64,000 bases of DNA from Mycobacterium aquaticum (GCF_002086485.1 NZ_MVHF01000007.1:1-64000), one strand, 5' to 3'; counted from the first letter of the stretch, positions 27,850-36,719 are shown. Notes: a model not told the origin generated them from the letters alone. A program made the numbers and translations.

Positions 27850-29304
27850 CGTCAAGAATTTTGGCTCTTGTGACGGATCTGTGGGTGGTTGGTGGCGCCT
27901 AAATGGCCGGACGCCGTTCTCGGTCTAGGTTTTTGGCTTGTCGAAGGTCAAAAACGCATAGAGCGGAGAACGGCGTGCGGAATGCCAGCTTATGGCGTGC
28001 GGTGTTGTGCGTCCAGGACACGGTAATCGAAGATGTCGCGTTCGATGAGGCCGCGCAGGTGGTGGTGGTCCATGTGCGGCCCCGTCGAGCAGTCCGGGGG
28101 CGGTGCGGAGCCTGCGGTGCGCGGGCCGGGCGGTATGACCGCGGTCAGGGCCGACGGCGCTGGCGCACCCTGGACCTGGGCACCGTCGAGGTGTTCCTGG
28201 AAACAGACGTTCGGCGGGTCAACTGTGCTACCCACGGGCCGACGGTGTGTCAGGTCCCGTGGGCCCGCCACGGCGCCGGGCACACTCGCGTATTCGATGC
28301 GCAGGTGGCCTGGTTGGCGACCCACTGTTCCAAACGAGCGATCACCGAGCTGATGCGGATCGCTTGGCGCACAGTGGGGTCGATCATCGCGCGGGTGTGG
28401 GCCGACACCGCCTCGGGCATCGATGCGTTCGCCGACCTGACCCGCATCGGGATCGACGAGATCTCCTACAAACGCCACCACAAGTACTTGACCGTCGTGG
28501 TCGACCATGACAGCGGACGGCTGGTGTGGGCCAGCCCCGGCCGCGATAAGGCGACCGTGAACGCCTTCTTCGATGCTCTGGAAGCCTCCGCTGCCGGTCG
28601 GTGCGCTCAGATCACCCGTGTCAGCGCTGATGGGGCCGAATGGATCGCCGACGTAGTCGCCGAGCGCTGCCCTGAGGCGATCCGCTGCGCAGATCCGTTT
28701 CACGTCGTCAGCTGGGCCAATGAAGCACTCGATGAGGTGCGTCGCCAGGCGTGGAACGCCGCCCGCCGAGCTGGCCACACACAGCGCCATGGATGGGTCG
28801 CTGGCCGGCGGGTCACCGTGGCGACCGGAGCGGCGAAAGCGTTGAAGCGCACCAGGTTTGCGCTGTGGAAGAACCCGGAGAACCTTAGCGAGCGGCAACG
28901 GGCGAAACTGGAATGGATCGCCAAAACCGACCCCCGGCTCTACCGTGCCTACCTGCTCAAGGAAGCCCTCCGTACGATCTTCAAACTGCTGGTGGAGCAG
29001 GCCGCCGAAGCACTCGACAAATGGGTTGCCTGGGCGCGGCGCTGTCGCCTCGAATCATTCGTCCTGCTGCAACAACGCATCACCCGCCACCGTAGGCAGA
29101 TCCTCGCCTCCATCGAACACGGACTCTCCAACGGGCTCCTCGAATCAGCGAACACCAAAATCCGACTCCTGACCCGCATGGCCTTCGGCTTCGCCACCCC
29201 CGAACCCATCGCCCTCGCCATGCTCACCCTCGGAGGGCACCGACCAGCCCTACCCGGCCGCCACTGACCCACAGATGCGTCACAAGAGCCAGAATTTTGA
29301 CGGC
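27850..29304 (+). mobile_element. ISL3-family insertion sequence
   Basis: Element of about 1.45 kb with one transposase gene and matching terminal inverted repeats. The left end near 27850-27886 contains GGCTCTTGTGACGGATCTGT; the right end near 29267-29303, read on the other strand, contains GGCTCTTGTGACGCATCTGT. The arms agree at most positions over about 35 bases, with one single-base length difference. I could not find a convincing 8-base target duplication, so the copy may be old or the flanks rearranged. Confidence 0.85.
27975..29267 (+). CDS. ISL3-family transposase
   Basis: 430 residues from GTG 27975, chosen for the GGAGA seven bases upstream. The N-terminal zinc-binding region has CGACG and later CATHG; a central helix-turn-helix precedes the DDE core. 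GIDEISYKRHHKYLTVVVDHD carries the first Asp, VSADGAEWIADVV and CADPFHVVSWANEALDEVRR the next, and GLLESANTKIRLLTRMAFGF the catalytic Glu. All three acidic residues appear present, so the enzyme may be functional. Confidence 0.93.
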   Translation: MRNASLWRAVLCVQDTVIEDVAFDEAAQVVVVHVRPRRAVRGRCGACGARAGRYDRGQGRRRWRTLDLGTVEVFLETDVRRVNCATHGPTVCQVPWARHGAGHTRVFDAQVAWLATHCSKRAITELMRIAWRTVGSIIARVWADTASGIDAFADLTRIGIDEISYKRHHKYLTVVVDHDSGRLVWASPGRDKATVNAFFDALEASAAGRCAQITRVSADGAEWIADVVAERCPEAIRCADPFHVVSWANEALDEVRRQAWNAARRAGHTQRHGWVAGRRVTVATGAAKALKRTRFALWKNPENLSERQRAKLEWIAKTDPRLYRAYLLKEALRTIFKLLVEQAAEALDKWVAWARRCRLESFVLLQQRITRHRRQILASIEHGLSNGLLESANTKIRLLTRMAFGFATPEPIALAMLTLGGHRPALPGRH

Positions 29305-29387
29305 CTGCCACTGATGCTGTGGGTCATGCCTGACCTGCGTGATCGGGGCCAAGATGTGCCCGGGTACCGTGCTTACGATCTGTCACG

Positions 29388-29461
29388 GCCCCCATAGCCC
29401 AATTGGCAGAGGCAGCGGACTTAAAATCCGCACAGTGTCGGTTCGAGTCCGACTGGGGGCA
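29388..29461 (+). tRNA. tRNA with UAA anticodon (nominally tRNA-Leu), class I shape
   Basis: Full cloverleaf of 74 bases. The acceptor GCCCCCA pairs with TGGGGGC, the anticodon arm is GCGGA-CTTAAAA-TCCGC, and the T arm is GTCGG-TTCGAGT-CCGAC. The 7-base anticodon loop gives anticodon UAA, that is Leu. The variable region is only five bases, whereas bacterial tRNA-Leu normally has a long variable arm, so the amino-acid identity deserves care. No CCA is encoded. Its 3' half is the integration site of the adjoining island. Confidence 0.9.
29430..29458. repeat. Left attachment repeat (attL) inside tRNA 3' end
   Basis: A 29-base sequence covering the anticodon-side end and T arm of the tRNA. It is repeated exactly at 33811-33839, 4.38 kb away. 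Integration by a tyrosine recombinase into a tRNA 3' end typically produces such a direct repeat. Confidence 0.85.
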
Positions 29462-29731
29462 CGGTATTTCACCTGGCTAGATGCGTTTTCGGGCCGAGTG
29501 GATCGCTTCCCAGCCCGCTCACCCCGGCGAGCGGCGAGATCGCGGCGGCGGGCTCGGCTCGCTAGTAACTTTGAAGGGCCGCGCGCCAGTATGCCGTCCG
29601 GCTTCTGCGGGCTCCTCTACGCCGATAACCACGTGGACCCGATGGCCGCGCGACGCCCTGGACCAGGCGACCCCCGGGAAGAGCGACAACGTGATTCCGC
29701 TCTGGGCGGTGGCTCTGCCGGATCGGACTGG

Positions 29732-31477
29732 CTAGTACCACGACACGATGTGCGGACGTAGCGCCGGATCTAAGTCGGCGTCCTGCCGCGTTCGCGCTCG
29801 CGCCCATAAGGACGGGTCGACGTCGTCGACAGCGCCCGTTCGGACGACGACTGACAACCCTTCGTTACCCGGCGGTGCCGTGAGGCCATCTGTATTCACT
29901 GGATTCTCATCGTCGGAGCAAACGTCTATGACTAGGCGTCCTTTACTTGGTAAGTCGGCGTTGTCAAAGCTCACGGTCGACGTATTCAGGTGGCATTCTG
30001 TGATAATGAACTCAGATTTGTCAATACTCAGATGAGGGAAATGTAGCGGCGACCGTATAAAGTTCTGTCGTTGCAGGCCAAAAAATCCACCAGCTGAAAC
30101 CCGCACGTCGTTAAAGTGCAACTCGGAGTCCATAATTTCTGGACTAGGATTCTTATTGTGGATTCCGCTGGTCAACATCACGCGGCCCCCGGCCTCTACC
30201 CGTAAGCCGCTGAAGTACATTGAAGAATTCGTCAACGACGCATTTCGCAAAACTATCTTTGAATTGCTCACGTGGCACCTACTTAGGGCGAGGCTAGACT
30301 GCTTAAGATCAGCCCTCCCTATTTCCAGCTTGCTTTTCTCTTTCATGACAATCTCCATGAACGAAAAATCGCCGCCCTCAAGATCAAGCCCCGAGATGTC
30401 TACGGTTGTATTCTCCATGTTGGACGCATAGAATTTAACTCCGCCGCTGATATCCGCTGAAAGCTGTATTTCAGTATTTCTGAAGTTAGAAATCTCAAAC
30501 CCGCAGCTACCTACAATATCCGTAAAGAAGAAATCAATCTTCGAGTCTACGAAGTCGCATCCGCTGAAATCGCTTTCGCCGTAAAGAAGACTTTCCCCGA
30601 AGTCGAAATAGCAGCCATGGATATGAGCGCCCGCGAAGCTTGGCGAATCTAAGATAGCGCCGCTTAAATTGAAGCTGTGCCCGAACCACGGTGTACTCGC
30701 TTCCGGGTCTAGATGGTCAACTATTACACGGATAATCGTTGACCTAACTTGGTGTTCTTCAGTTGGCGCGGGATTAGAATCATCAGATAGCGCAAGTCGC
30801 CATTTTTTCTGTTCAGACGGCCGATGTGGGCGTTCGCGTATCTGATCGATGGGAGGATCATTGAGCGGTTTATGGGGCATCCTCAAATAGGCGCATAGCA
30901 CGTCTATGCAGGTTTGCCGACCGCCTTCCCAATCATCGGCCAGACTAGCCATCGCGTAGACGCCCGCTAGCCGCATTGCGGATCGTTCTGAACCCAAAAG
31001 CTCGCTCGCCTTCGAGAACCGTTCGGAATACATCTTCTGGTCTTCACGTCGCGCCGCAGCATCCTCGCGCTGATGCTGCGCTTCTCCGAGTCGCTGCTTT
31101 CGATACGCGACAACCAACGCGACGATTCCGCCGACACCGGCGACCACGGTCAGAGAAATCCGTAGAAGGTCTAGCGATACATCGACAGGCAATTCGCTGG
31201 GCGGGGTTTGAGGGGTTGACGGCGGCTGTGCGCTCGGCGCGGGCGATTGATTCGGCGCGGTTTGCTTGCTGGTTTTCGGAACGACGGGAGGGCTGCCCAG
31301 CACGCGCCATCCGGCGTATGTCAAGCCACCAGCCAGCCCGAAGCCGAGTACCAGGCAAAACACAATCTGCCAGGCGAATCCGACTCGGATAGGTTTCTTC
31401 GGCTTGGTGCCGTTGATGGTAGGCGCGTCACGCTTCCAAAATCGCACGGCGTGGACGCTACTGGCACGCTGTGACAC
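29732..31477 (-). CDS. Two-helix membrane protein with pentapeptide-like repeat domain
   Basis: 581 residues. A basic N-terminus is followed by a membrane helix (IVFCLVLGFGLAGGLTYAGW), a Pro/Thr/Gln linker, and a second helix (LTVVAGVGGIVALVVAY). A charged coiled segment contains ERFSKASELLGSERSAMRLAGVYAMASLADDW, a block seen in many island-borne pentapeptide-repeat proteins. Residues about 265-540 are degenerate pentapeptide repeats (LSGAILDSPSFAGAHIHGCYFDFGES-type alternation). Low GC and rare codons indicate transfer. Function unknown; possible membrane effector or sensor. Confidence 0.7.
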   Translation of the reverse strand: MSQRASSVHAVRFWKRDAPTINGTKPKKPIRVGFAWQIVFCLVLGFGLAGGLTYAGWRVLGSPPVVPKTSKQTAPNQSPAPSAQPPSTPQTPPSELPVDVSLDLLRISLTVVAGVGGIVALVVAYRKQRLGEAQHQREDAAARREDQKMYSERFSKASELLGSERSAMRLAGVYAMASLADDWEGGRQTCIDVLCAYLRMPHKPLNDPPIDQIRERPHRPSEQKKWRLALSDDSNPAPTEEHQVRSTIIRVIVDHLDPEASTPWFGHSFNLSGAILDSPSFAGAHIHGCYFDFGESLLYGESDFSGCDFVDSKIDFFFTDIVGSCGFEISNFRNTEIQLSADISGGVKFYASNMENTTVDISGLDLEGGDFSFMEIVMKEKSKLEIGRADLKQSSLALSRCHVSNSKIVLRNASLTNSSMYFSGLRVEAGGRVMLTSGIHNKNPSPEIMDSELHFNDVRVSAGGFFGLQRQNFIRSPLHFPHLSIDKSEFIITECHLNTSTVSFDNADLPSKGRLVIDVCSDDENPVNTDGLTAPPGNEGLSVVVRTGAVDDVDPSLWARARTRQDADLDPALRPHIVSWY

Positions 31478-31540
31478 TTTGGCTGATTTGGCTGGCGAAA
31501 CTCTGGTGGTGTTTGCAGCCTCACCCCAGCGCTGGAGTCA

Positions 31541-31783
31541 ATGGGTAAGCAAAGTGGCTCGTCGCCGCTGTGCCCCGTAGCTAACTGCCCGTTGCTCGGT
31601 CTCGGAGGCGTTCGCTTCCACGACCTGCGCCGAACCTTCGCGACCATGAGCTTGAGTGCGGGGGAGCACTACATGGCCGTCTCAAAATGGATGGGGCACT
31701 GGACTTTCGTGCTCACTCTGTCCACTTACGCGGACTTCATCAACAAGACAACTAGGCCGCGCCAAAGGTTGGCCGGGGCGTGA
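31541..31783 (+). pseudogene. Tyrosine recombinase (phage integrase) C-terminal remnant
   Basis: Only the last part of a tyrosine integrase remains: VRFHDLRRTFATMSLSAG (HxxR box), MAVSKWMGH (GH box) and LSTYADFI (catalytic Tyr region). Everything upstream (SAM-like DNA-binding domain and first catalytic Arg) is missing, and the first 25 codons look unrelated. It is the fossil of the enzyme that placed the island in the tRNA gene. Confidence 0.8.
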
Positions 31784-31840
31784 TCGAAGGCCGCAATGAC
31801 GTACCGCTGGATCGGAAGCCGAAACTCATTCGTTCCCAAC

Positions 31841-33547
31841 CTAGAGTAGTAACTCTTCGTCGGAATCTTGAACTTCTTCGGGATCTGCCCCGGATTCTTG
31901 AAAGGCGTCTGGCTTCTCGCCGCAGAGTTGAAGGGCTCGTGCCTGGAGCGTGGCTGATCGGGCTGTCAGGAAGCCGTCGTAGTTGTCGGCGAGGGCAGCT
32001 TCAAGAGCTTCCTCGGAAACAAGGTTTGACTCCAGGCGCGATACCAATGCCGCACGTCCGTCCCTATCGATGATCTCTTGTAAATAGGCGCTGGGTGCTT
32101 TATCGCGGATAGCGATGTTGCTGGAGGATGTCAGTAGCACAATGTTCGACACAAGGTGGGGGCTTCCCTTACCGGAGCCTTTCAGGTACGCCTGCGGGAA
32201 GAAGTGGTGGAACTCTTTGTCATTCGACCAGGCAAGAGACTTGTCGATATCAATCGCCTGGCCCGAAATCAAATCTTCCGGTCGCGCGGCGGCAAGCATC
32301 AGCGCCAGCATTTTCGCCGTGGCAGAATTGGCGCGAAACGTCTTTGTCCGCCAGAGTCGAGCGTTTGAAGTCACTGTGCCGATATCGAGGGCGGTCTTGC
32401 CGTCAGTGGCCCATGCGCGGATAGTGTCACTGTCGCCTGTCATCTGGCCGGTATTCCAGCCGCCGAAGTATCCGGAGAGAGTTGTACGCCAGAACCAGTG
32501 GCGAATGTCTGAGACTTGAACGGCTGAGGGGCTAGGGACGAGTCTGAAAATCTCGCACAGAACGGCGAACTGGTTCGCATATGGAAGTGCTTCGTACCGT
32601 GGTACGCCGACCTGGGTGGTTAGGAAGTCGCACGCCAGCTTGGAGGACGCCTCAGTGGTGCTGACCGCACTTACAAGAGTCTCCGAGTCTTTGCTGCGTA
32701 GATCGTCGATGCTCTCCACATTGAACGAACCACCAGCCGATGCGCTGAGAGCTCGAAGGTACACCTTTTCGTCTAGGCCAGCGAACCGCTTGGGTTCGAT
32801 AGCCGCTCTAAGGTCTTCGACTGACTTGCCCAGATCGAAGGTGGTACTCCATGTTGCGGCGCGCATCAGATCAAAGATCGTCAGACGTGTCCCGGTCGAA
32901 TTGATTCTTTCGAAGATCGGAGCAACGTCGTGGAGTGACATGTCGCCCAAAGTGACCAACGGTACGATGTAATCCGTAAACCTGTCGAAAAGCAGCTTCG
33001 CGGAGTCTTTCAGGTTCTGATCGGTAAGTGTCGCTAGCGCACTCCAATAGGCCGACGGATCTGGAAGTCGACGCATCGGGATCTGGTGGAGCGGTAGATC
33101 ATCGAGTGTGTCGGTATGGAAGAACTCTTTCTTCTTCAGATCGAACGCGACGTTCCAAACACTGTTCTTGGTATCAGGTGTCCAATACAGGACACCGCAC
33201 ACCGTGGAAAGCCGTTGCTGTCCATCTAGTAGGTAGTTCCAGGGATATGTCGGACTTCGATCGGCGATATCTAGGCCAGCTATTGAGCGCTTGCTGGTGA
33301 GGCTGCTTGTAGACTCCCACAGAAGGAGACTTCCGATTGGGTAGTTACGGTAGATGGAGTCGAGAAGCTCGATGATCTGGTGACGCTTCCAGACGAACGG
33401 GCGTTGAAACTCCGGTAGAACGATATCGCCGGACAGCACGCGCGACGCCAACTGGGTTATGCGCTCCGCCGAGGGCTTGGGGTCGCGAACCTTCCGCGAT
33501 GAGCTCGGACCTTGCGAATTCGTCTCGACGACGTCACTGTCTGCCAC
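31841..33547 (-). CDS. DUF262/DUF1524 protein (GmrSD-like, candidate type IV restriction/defence)
   Basis: 568 residues, GTG start at 33547. The N-terminal DUF262 (ParB-like) domain has LPEFQRPFVWKRHQIIELLD, NYPIGSLLLW and the diagnostic LLDGQQRLST. The C-terminal DUF1524 HNH-type nuclease motif is visible as EFHHFFPQAYL followed by SNIVLLTSSSNIAI (His-Pro...Asn...Asn). This combination is found in GmrSD and related enzymes that cut modified phage DNA with nucleotide hydrolysis. A fused single-chain form fits. Location on the island supports a defence role; target modification is unknown. Confidence 0.8.
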   Translation of the reverse strand: MADSDVVETNSQGPSSSRKVRDPKPSAERITQLASRVLSGDIVLPEFQRPFVWKRHQIIELLDSIYRNYPIGSLLLWESTSSLTSKRSIAGLDIADRSPTYPWNYLLDGQQRLSTVCGVLYWTPDTKNSVWNVAFDLKKKEFFHTDTLDDLPLHQIPMRRLPDPSAYWSALATLTDQNLKDSAKLLFDRFTDYIVPLVTLGDMSLHDVAPIFERINSTGTRLTIFDLMRAATWSTTFDLGKSVEDLRAAIEPKRFAGLDEKVYLRALSASAGGSFNVESIDDLRSKDSETLVSAVSTTEASSKLACDFLTTQVGVPRYEALPYANQFAVLCEIFRLVPSPSAVQVSDIRHWFWRTTLSGYFGGWNTGQMTGDSDTIRAWATDGKTALDIGTVTSNARLWRTKTFRANSATAKMLALMLAAARPEDLISGQAIDIDKSLAWSNDKEFHHFFPQAYLKGSGKGSPHLVSNIVLLTSSSNIAIRDKAPSAYLQEIIDRDGRAALVSRLESNLVSEEALEAALADNYDGFLTARSATLQARALQLCGEKPDAFQESGADPEEVQDSDEELLL

Positions 33548-33810
33548 CGGACGAGACTATCGGCAGTCGAGCTGTGGATTCGGTATTGGTTGGCCGTGGC
33601 GGCGGATATCCCAGTGTGGGCGGCCAGCAATGCCGCATTGCGGATGCCCGCGTCAGCACCGCGTAAGCGGAGATTCGGCAACGGACTGCGCAGCTTCTGG
33701 TGGATCGTCGACGCCGTTTCGATACCATCTGAAATGGGCTTGTGTGGCATCTGATGGATTGCGGCGAAGCATTGCAGAGCCTGCTGAGAGGCAGGGCGAT
33801 CTTAAGCTCG
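33548..33810. other. Island right-end region without gene
   Basis: No supportable gene. The last 40 bases (GAGGCAGGGCGATCTTAAGC region, about 33789-33808) look like a decayed copy of the tRNA D-arm and anticodon region, in front of the right att repeat. Confidence 0.5.
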
Positions 33811-33839
33811 GCACAGTGTCGGTTCGAGTCCGACTGGGG
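33811..33839. repeat. Right attachment repeat (attR)
   Basis: Exact 29-base copy of tRNA bases 29430-29458. The downstream bases differ (GGGGCAAC against GGGGGCAC), so the acceptor stem is not rebuilt here. The pknD stop codon lies 21 bases further on. Confidence 0.85.
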
Positions 33840-33859
33840 CAACTGGCACGGAGCACGAA

Positions 33860-35659
33860 TCACCCCACCGCCAACTTCACCACCGGAACGCGCCCCGCAT
33901 CAGTGACGTACACGTTGCCGTGGGCGTCGACGGCAACACCTTGGGGATCGGTAAGGCCGGTGAAGGGGAGTGGGGTAGCTGCTGTCGCGCCGTGGCGCAA
34001 TTGAAGGACCCCGGCGTTACCGCGATCGGTCACATAGACGTTGTCTTCTGTGTCGACAGCCAGGCCTTGAGGATCGTTGAGGCCGCTGAACGGCAGCGTG
34101 GTCGGCGCCGTCGCGCCCGCCGCCAGGGTCAGCACTCGGTTGTTGCCCGTATCGGTCACATCGACGGTGCCTGTCGATTCGACGGCCACCCCTCGGGGAT
34201 CGTTGAGACCGGTGAAGGGCAGCGTGGTTGGTGCTGTAGTGCCGACTGGCAGTAGCAGCACCCGATTGTTGCCTCGGTCGCTCACATAGACGTCTCCTGC
34301 GCGGTCGACGGCGACGCCACGGGGGTCGTTGAGGCCGCTGAACGGCAGGGGCGTAGCCGCTGTGGCGCCCGCAGCCAGTCGCAACACGCGGTCGTTGCTC
34401 GAGTCGGCGACATAGACGCTGCCGTCGACGGCGACTGCCACGTCCCTGGGATTTTTGAGGCCGCTGAAGGGCAGTACGGTGGGCGTCGACGCGCCCGCAG
34501 CCAACCTCAGCACCTCGTCCCGACCGATGTCGGTGACGTATGCGGTACCTACACCATCGACCGCGATACCGGTGACGAGCTGTACGTCGGTAAACGGTAG
34601 TGAACTCTGTGCCGAGTTACCTCCGGCGGCCGGTGCGGGCGCCGTGCCGCCGGTACCCGATGAGCGCCGGTTGACGACAAAGACTGCCGTGGTGATGACA
34701 GCCACGACGGCGACTGCGGCTACGAGTGCGCCGATGGTCTTGCGTGACAGGTGAATTCGCCGCGCAGGAGCCGAAGCTGGAGCCTCAGGATCGCTGACCG
34801 CGGCACGGGCCGCCTCGGCCAGATCCTGAACGGTCGTGTAGCGATCGTCGGGGTTCTTGGCCATTCCCTTGGCGATGACTGCGTCAAATGCGGCGGGTAC
34901 GTCGGTGTTGGCGCTGGGTTGTGGTGGCGGAGTGTACAAATGGTGAGCGATCAAACCCTGTACGCCCAAGTCGCTGCTGAATGGTGGCTTGCCGGTGAGG
35001 CATTCGTAGAGGACACAAGCTAGCGCATACACGTCGACGCGAGGATGAGTTTTCGCCGCCGTGCTGACGGCCTCCGGCGCCAGATACGCTGCGGTTCCGA
35101 TGGTTTCGCCGACCTTGGTCAGCGTCCGGTCTTCGGAAGCATGGGCGATCCCGAAGTCGATCAGATAGGCGAAGTCGTTGGCGCACACCAGAATGTTGGA
35201 CGGTTTGACGTCGCGGTGCACCAGTCCGGCGTCGTGGGCGGCCTGCAGCGCGCCGGCCACCTGAGCGATGATCGCCACCGCACGCGTCGGCGTCAGGGCA
35301 CCATCTTGTTTGATCAGCGTGCGCAGGTCCGTGCCTTCGACCAGCCGCATGTTCAGAAAGAGCCGACCGTCCACGTCACCGAAGTCGTGGATCGGGATCA
35401 CGTGCGGCTCTGTCAGTTGTGCCACCGCCAGGCACTCCCGGCGGAACCGTTCACGCGGCTCCTCGTCATCGGCGGAATGTTCGGGCAAGACCTTCAGCGC
35501 GACAACTCGATTGGTCTGCGAATCGCGTGCCCGCCATACCTGACCCATGCCACCCGAGGCGATCAGTGACAGCAACTCGTAACGCCCGAACTTCCCGGCG
35601 GGGGCCGAGCCTTGCGTGGCGTCGCCGTCGTCGTCGCCGCCTACGACTGTGTCATCCAT
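33860..35659 (-). CDS. pknD: PknD-like Ser/Thr kinase with NHL beta-propeller sensor
   Basis: 599 residues. The kinase domain (about 25-280) has the glycine loop IASGGMGQVW, catalytic Lys in ALKVLPE, HRDVKPSNIL, DFGIAH and the Thr-rich activation loop TLTKVGETIGTAAYLAPEA. One transmembrane helix (IGALVAAVAVVAVITTAVFVV, about 315-335) leads to an extracellular propeller of six NHL blades, each about 41 residues (pattern LPFSGLNDPRGVAVD, GDVYVSDRGNNRVL). This is the PknD architecture of M. tuberculosis. The propeller is thought to sense an extracellular cue. Divergent from the cutinase gene. Confidence 0.93.
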   Translation of the reverse strand: MDDTVVGGDDDGDATQGSAPAGKFGRYELLSLIASGGMGQVWRARDSQTNRVVALKVLPEHSADDEEPRERFRRECLAVAQLTEPHVIPIHDFGDVDGRLFLNMRLVEGTDLRTLIKQDGALTPTRAVAIIAQVAGALQAAHDAGLVHRDVKPSNILVCANDFAYLIDFGIAHASEDRTLTKVGETIGTAAYLAPEAVSTAAKTHPRVDVYALACVLYECLTGKPPFSSDLGVQGLIAHHLYTPPPQPSANTDVPAAFDAVIAKGMAKNPDDRYTTVQDLAEAARAAVSDPEAPASAPARRIHLSRKTIGALVAAVAVVAVITTAVFVVNRRSSGTGGTAPAPAAGGNSAQSSLPFTDVQLVTGIAVDGVGTAYVTDIGRDEVLRLAAGASTPTVLPFSGLKNPRDVAVAVDGSVYVADSSNDRVLRLAAGATAATPLPFSGLNDPRGVAVDRAGDVYVSDRGNNRVLLLPVGTTAPTTLPFTGLNDPRGVAVESTGTVDVTDTGNNRVLTLAAGATAPTTLPFSGLNDPQGLAVDTEDNVYVTDRGNAGVLQLRHGATAATPLPFTGLTDPQGVAVDAHGNVYVTDAGRVPVVKLAVG

Positions 35660-35787
35660 GCTGCCGCCAACCCTGCTCGTGCGTGGCCAACGCCTTCGTC
35701 AATTGAACCAGGCAGAGCGCCAGTTCGGCGGCGCTTGCGCCGACGAGAGCGTGGACAGCGAACCCGTCGCCCCTACGATCGGTTGGT

Positions 35788-36417
35788 ATGACGACCAAGC
35801 CCGCTTTGCTGTTGGTATGCGCAGCACTGGCCACAGCTGCCCCGATCGTCGCGTCCACACCGGCATCAGCCGCCCCGTGCTCCGATGTCGCGGTGGTGTT
35901 CGCCCGCGGCACCAACGAGCCACCGGGGCTGGGTAGCGTGGGCGGCCCGTTCGTCGACGATCTGCGCACGCGGGTCGCGCCGCGTACCGTCGAGGGAACG
36001 GCTGTCGATTACCCGGCCAGCAATGACTTCAGCTCCAGCCCGACTGCCGGCGCCGACGCGGCACGGGCACTCATCGAGTCCACCGCCGCCAACTGCCCGA
36101 ACACCAAGATCGTGCTCGGTGGCTACTCGCAGGGCGCCGCGGTCATCGAGTTGGCGAGTAACGAGATGTCTCCGCAGGCCGCCGATCACGTGGCGGCCAG
36201 TGCACTGTTCGGTACGCCGCGCACCAGCTTCTCGGGCATGCTCGCCGGGGGACCGCTGCCGACGCTGGCGCCGCAGTACGCCGCCAACTCCATCGACCAG
36301 TGCAATCAGGCCGACCCCATCTGCTGGGAGGGCGGCTGGGACATGGGCGCCCACGTGTCCTACGTGCAGTCCGGAAAGGTCGCGCAGTCAGCCGATTTCG
36401 TCGCTAGTCGGCTCTAG
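35788..36417 (+). CDS. Cutinase family secreted esterase
   Basis: 209 residues with a signal peptide ending PASAA. The mature enzyme starts PCSDVAVVFARGTNEPPG and has the nucleophile elbow GYSQGAA, then DPICWEGGWDMGAHVSY with the catalytic Asp and His. This is the Culp/CFP21 group of mycobacterial cutinase-like serine esterases or phospholipases acting on lipid esters outside the cell. Five bases from the convergent GNAT gene. Confidence 0.93.
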   Translation: MTTKPALLLVCAALATAAPIVASTPASAAPCSDVAVVFARGTNEPPGLGSVGGPFVDDLRTRVAPRTVEGTAVDYPASNDFSSSPTAGADAARALIESTAANCPNTKIVLGGYSQGAAVIELASNEMSPQAADHVAASALFGTPRTSFSGMLAGGPLPTLAPQYAANSIDQCNQADPICWEGGWDMGAHVSYVQSGKVAQSADFVASRL

Positions 36418-36422
36418 CCGCG

Positions 36423-36719
36423 TCACCGGGTGTCGGTGAATTTGGCATACTCCGGGTGCTTGTCGATGTATTCGGCCACCATCCAGCACGTCGGCACGAT
36501 CCGTAAGCCGGCCGCACGTGTCGACCGCAAGGCCTCGCCGACGAGGATCGTCGCAAGACCCCGCCCTCGGTACTGAGGCAGAACCTCGGTGTGCGGGAAG
36601 ATGCGGCGGCCGTCGACGTCGTGGAAGTCGGCGACGCCGACGGGGCTGCCGTCGACCTCGATGGTGAACCGGCCAGGATGTTCGAGGACGCGCGTCTCTG
36701 CGCCGGTTCTGTCGAGCAT
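36423..36719 (-). CDS. GNAT N-acetyltransferase, short YjdJ/COG2388 type
   Basis: 98 residues, the short GNAT form. FTIEVDGSPVGVADFHDVDGRRIFPHTEV leads to the acetyl-CoA loop QYRGRGLATILVGEALRSTRAAG, and the end TCWMVAEYIDKHPEYAKF is characteristic of the COG2388 group. Substrate unknown; family members are thought to acetylate small amines or proteins. Confidence 0.88.
   Translation of the reverse strand: MLDRTGAETRVLEHPGRFTIEVDGSPVGVADFHDVDGRRIFPHTEVLPQYRGRGLATILVGEALRSTRAAGLRIVPTCWMVAEYIDKHPEYAKFTDTR

Larger units (their letters stand above)
29430..33839. mobile_element. tRNA-borne genomic island, degraded, with candidate defence gene
   Basis: Bounded by exact 29-base att repeats. The interior is visibly richer in A/T, with more AAA/TTT runs and rare-type codons, than the flanking high-GC DNA. 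Cargo: a membrane protein with pentapeptide-like repeats (29732-31477), an integrase C-terminal remnant (31541-31783) and a DUF262/DUF1524 protein (31841-33547). There is no intact integrase, so the island is probably fixed. It separates the tRNA from pknD. Bases 29462-29731 hold no gene that I can support. Confidence 0.8.

Noticed and set aside
27840..27850. Target-site duplication of the ISL3 element
   Set aside because: The eight bases outside the left end do not match those outside the right end, so no duplication can be claimed.
33789..33840. A second tRNA gene at the island's right end
   Set aside because: Only the T-arm half is intact. The acceptor stem cannot form and the anticodon arm is degenerate, so this is the att repeat, not a gene.
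34000..34600. CRISPR-like spaced repeats
   Set aside because: The regularly spaced similar DNA blocks (about 123 bases) encode the NHL propeller blades of PknD; no short identical repeats with unique spacers occur anywhere in the window.
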